From assembly GCA_028689065.1 (NCBI GenBank), contig JAQTWX010000001.1, forward strand, positions 62,001 through 126,000: a stretch of 64,000 nt of DNA. The letters are read 5' to 3'. Shown here piece after piece: positions 62,858 through 64,000 of this stretch; the stretch's first letter is position 1, and the number at the start of each line of letters is the position of its first letter. Source of the stretch: Candidatus Altimarinota bacterium. Its GTDB lineage: Bacteria; Patescibacteriota; Gracilibacteria; BD1-5; UBA2023. The position numbers were made by a program, and so were the translations under genes. Below the pieces are notes generated by a model. That model made no database searches and was not told where the DNA came from. It worked only from the letters and a program-made list of their open reading frames with translations.

Positions 62858-64000
62858 TTTAAATCCCCGCCACACGATATGTGAGCGGGGATTTATTTTC
62901 CCTCCTTTTAGGGATTTATTGGTTCAAGAAACAGAATATATTTGATTCACATCTGGTACGAGGATCTTATCTGCTTCGGGAATCGCAATCTTCTGTAAAC
63001 TTGAATCGATTTTTCGACGACCAAGGAAATGTTTAAATGCCAAGGTTGACGAATCACGTTCCCCATGAACCAGAACAACCAGAGCTCCAGGACGGAGGTG
63101 CAATTTCTTGTACCAGCTCCAGAGATCCTTCTGATCCATATGACCCGAGAGGAAATTAAAACGCTTCACCCGAGCCAAAACTTCAATAGGGCAATCGATA
63201 TCTGGAAGTCGGACAAGCTTTTTCGGCTTGACTTCATCCGTCAGATCACGACCGAGTGTTCCTTCGGCCATATACCCCATAAAGAAGAACGTAGTACGGA
63301 TATCTGCCAAGTATTTCAAAAGATAGGTCATAATCGGCCCACCCGTTGCCATACCCGACGAGGTTACGATGATTTTGAAACCTTCTTCAGCGAGAATCTC
63401 TTCCCGGTTTTTTGCATCGATGACAGAAAAAGTTCCTGATTCCGATTTGAGTTCGTCCATCCCGCTTCCTACTACACCATATTTCTGATACAGCTCGGTG
63501 TACTCAGTTGCGAGCGGAGAATCCAAAAAGATTTTTCCAGTAAATTTCCCTTCTTTTCGCATTTTGATGAGCAAAGACAGAATCATCTGTGCCCGATCGA
63601 GTGCAAACGACGGAATAATGAGACAATCTCGTGAATTTGAAGCCTTAACAACACTCTCCTCGAATTCACGATACCCGACATCAAACTCTTCACGAACTTT
63701 GTCGCCGTACGTTGTTTCCATAACCACCAGATCAAGCGGGAAATTAGGAACTTCCGCGAGACCAAATGGATGAAGAGGCGTACGAGCTGGACCGAGATCA
63801 CCAGAGAAGAAAAAATACTTCACTTTGGCTTTCCTGGTTGCAACACGAAAGAGAACAGAAACAGAACCAGCAACATGCCCGGCGTTCCAAAAAGAAAAAG
63901 ATACCTCCGGGCAGATTTCCTGCCAGTGAGCTTTTTTCCCTTCAGAAACTTCCATTTCTGTCGTTCCTTGTATGGCAGTTTCTGCATCATCTGATGTGAA
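62795..64000 (-). CDS. beta-CASP metallo-beta-lactamase protein, 5' end outside window
   Basis: The window ends inside this gene, so the N-terminal HxHxDH motif is not seen. Visible are AGHVAGSVSV, SGDLGPARTP, METTYGD, the beta-CASP segments IPSFALDRAQ and SSGMATGGP, the His in SGHMDQKDL, and LVHGERDS. The family processes or degrades RNA (RNase J/CPSF-like). The natural end (PDVNQIYSVS) is followed by TGA at 62924-62926; in code 25 the frame runs on 43 residues through the hairpin to TAG at 62795, overlapping the convergent gene by 63 bases. Confidence 0.85.
62860..62894. terminator. hairpin after the 122-residue gene
   Basis: Stem AAATCCCCGC-CACAC / GTG-AGCGGGGATTT with a small loop. It is just past the TAG of the plus-strand gene and, on the minus strand, follows the TGA at 62924-62926 of the convergent gene. 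Confidence 0.8.

Noticed and set aside
1-64000. Dozens of apparent pseudogenes split by TGA
   Set aside because: In-frame TGA sits at conserved glycines and frames continue without shift, so they are intact genes in code 25.
1-64000. CRISPR array or complete insertion sequence
   Set aside because: No regularly spaced repeats and no transposase with terminal inverted repeats were seen.

Overview
The window reads as the chromosome of a candidate-phyla-radiation bacterium that uses genetic code 25, in which UGA is glycine and only UAA and UAG stop translation. In the standard code, dozens of conserved proteins (ClpC, DnaB, Fmt, FtsX, FtsK, DnaX, SOD and others) are cut by in-frame TGA. In each motif that can be judged, the TGA falls where the family carries glycine, for example at the first G of a GGDEF motif and the G of the DnaB 'TGF' motif. 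This points to Absconditabacteria (SR1) or Gracilibacteria (BD1-5/GN02); the window has no rRNA to decide between them. All gene limits below are given for code 25. The DNA is AT-rich, starts lack clear Shine-Dalgarno sequences, and rho-independent terminators are common.

Layout. 1-5111: 3' part of a ClpC-type ATPase, then two large secreted proteins. 5151-13726 (minus): dnaB, a TPR membrane protein, a PLD-like lipoprotein, a small DUF721-like protein, prmC, an ABC-2 permease, fmt, an AI-2E family transporter and a VKOR/DsbA disulfide pair. 13881-22641: Fe-type SOD, cold-shock protein, murC, a 522-aa triple-repeat protein, ftsX, nth, a 4-fold beta-flower protein overlapping a coiled-coil membrane protein, tatD, and an unknown protein. 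22749-24644: a prepilin with an NHL-like region and a VirB2-like membrane protein. 24761-30284 (minus): fusA, tRNA-Asp, tRNA-Ala, two small basic proteins, tuf, rpsJ, rpmB, tRNA-Leu, rpsP, khpA.

30408-35134: a surface or pilus locus with pilin-like proteins, signal peptidase I, a tail-fibre-like secreted protein and a GYAY-repeat surface protein. 35412-37730: rpmF, nusB, rnc, rpmH, rnpA. 37784-38549: three tRNAs and a tRNA-end direct repeat. 38712-48584: an RNA m5U methyltransferase, an A-type Fe-S protein, a shikimate-kinase-like P-loop kinase, ftsK, an RmuC-like protein, a CNNM/CorC-type membrane protein and another prepilin. 48900-57658 (minus): AI-2E transporter, dnaX, a PAS protein with a PAS-GGDEF protein, an amidohydrolase, an unknown helical protein and htpX. 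57720-62011 (minus): a glycosyltransferase with its two GT-B halves in reversed order, a small acidic protein, a two-nuclease cassette and an O-antigen-ligase-like protein. 62233-64000: ferredoxin, a small protein and the 3' part of a beta-CASP metallo-beta-lactamase protein.

Together this is a translation, division and replication core mixed with much exported or surface material, as expected of a small-genome, probably host-associated cell. UGA use is very uneven: EF-Tu, EF-G and the ribosomal proteins have none, while accessory genes can encode most of their glycines with it.
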